A stretch of DNA of 64,000 nt from contig JAOWCC010000003.1 of the NCBI GenBank assembly GCA_030867875.1, positions 1-64,000 of the forward strand. The letters run 5' to 3'. Source of the DNA: Actinernus sp. WN-2022 (Eukaryota; Cnidaria; Anthozoa; Actiniaria; Actinernidae). The notes under the pieces were generated by a model. That model searched no databases, was not told the origin of the DNA, and saw only the letters and a program-made list of their open reading frames with translations. Position 1 is the stretch's first letter; each line of letters begins with the position of its first letter. Shown here one piece after another: positions 63,695 through 64,000 of this stretch. The translations under genes and the position numbers were made by a program.

Positions 63695-64000
63695 CATAGT
63701 CCAGACTAGTATTCCAGATATTCCAGTAAGTATTAAACACAACACAATGATGGGCCACACGTCCAGTAAGGCTGCAACAACATGTTCTCTTGCCTCTCTG
63801 TTAACATTTATCTTGTGCACCACATAAGATAATCCAGGAGAGTCCACAAGATTTCCAAACACTATCTGTGGATGGTGCACCTTGCTACTGTAATATTCTA
63901 AATTCTCATCATCATCATCTAGTTCGTGTTCTATACTGGACATGATTGGGAAAGCCAGGTCGGTGTTGTTTGTTTTCAGAGTTTTCTTTAATCTAGCTGT
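63695..64000 (-). CDS. channel gene exon: end of ligand-binding S1 lobe and first membrane helix (partial)
   Basis: The frame is open from the window edge to a GTAAGT donor (plus 63689-63694). It encodes T-N-N-T-D-L-A-F-P-I, an acidic run, VVHKINVNREAREHV and then the membrane helix DVWPIIVLCLILTGISGILV ending W-T-M. D-L-A-x-P-I before the first helix is the pattern at the end of the S1 lobe in glutamate-receptor-like channels. Phase 0 joins it to the 60.85 kb exon. Because it runs off the window, the ATG at 63943 is not taken as the start. Confidence 0.8.

Overview
The window looks like nuclear DNA from an animal, most likely a cnidarian such as a coral. The evidence is a spliced ion-channel gene with canonical GT/AG borders, long introns, many MITE, Helitron and LINE remains, and transposon protein families I associate with cnidarians. 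The taxonomic call is inference. It is not bacterial: there are no operons of host genes and no ribosome-binding-site pattern.

Host gene. Exons on the minus strand at 63695-64000 (open at the window edge), 60751-60845, 60205-60361 and 15782-16104 read as a ligand-gated channel of the ionotropic-glutamate-receptor type. Its pore carries the potassium-channel signature T-T-V-G-Y-G-D, split by an intron inside the filter. The intron between 60.2 kb and 16.1 kb is about 44 kb long and is filled with nested mobile DNA. A possible last membrane exon lies at 2108-2241.

Nested elements in that intron. A degraded LINE reverse-transcriptase copy is cut in two (18305-18477 and 46573-47935). Between the halves sits a 28.1 kb DNA transposon (18478-46572) with tandem-array terminal inverted repeats. 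It carries a broken XPG/FEN-like nuclease gene, a two-exon gene joining a SINHCAF/FAM60A-like zinc finger, an F-box and a transposase-like core, and a third Cys/His-containing ORF. I compare it tentatively to the Academ superfamily. Inside it, 33 bp past the stop of the transposase-like gene, a complete 15.8 kb Polinton/Maverick (24364-40159) has inserted, with near-identical 289 bp termini and GGTTT target duplications.

The Polinton is the most interesting object. It has protein-primed-type DNA polymerase B, a retroviral-type integrase, a packaging ATPase, a probable major capsid protein, a probable minor capsid protein and several unknown or membrane proteins. It also encodes its own TFIIB-like factor, a Cys-rich protein and an F-box/ankyrin protein. 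Almost every transcription unit is preceded by the same short box (consensus TGTTRAAG) and a TATA-like stretch close to the start codon. Each terminus is itself a 230 bp imperfect hairpin. Two further A/T-flanked hairpins, inverted relative to each other, bracket the structural gene block. All the large reading frames are open, so this looks like a recent insertion. I see no maturation protease.

Left flank (1-16 kb). There is a 182 bp tandem repeat, then a roughly 10.8 kb foldback element with multi-kilobase inverted arms built from CCCTA...TTAGGG palindromic units. A small two-exon basic-protein gene sits in its centre, and other transposons are nested in the arms. A 37 bp minisatellite and a candidate Helitron lie on either side of the channel exon at 16 kb.

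Right flank (48-64 kb). This holds a tRNA-related tandem repeat, an 8.6 kb inverted-repeat element with an 8 bp target duplication and very unequal 74 bp arrays in its two arms, a Harbinger-like element, a foldback with heptamer arrays and a degenerate hammerhead-like motif, several MITEs, and the pore exons of the channel gene.
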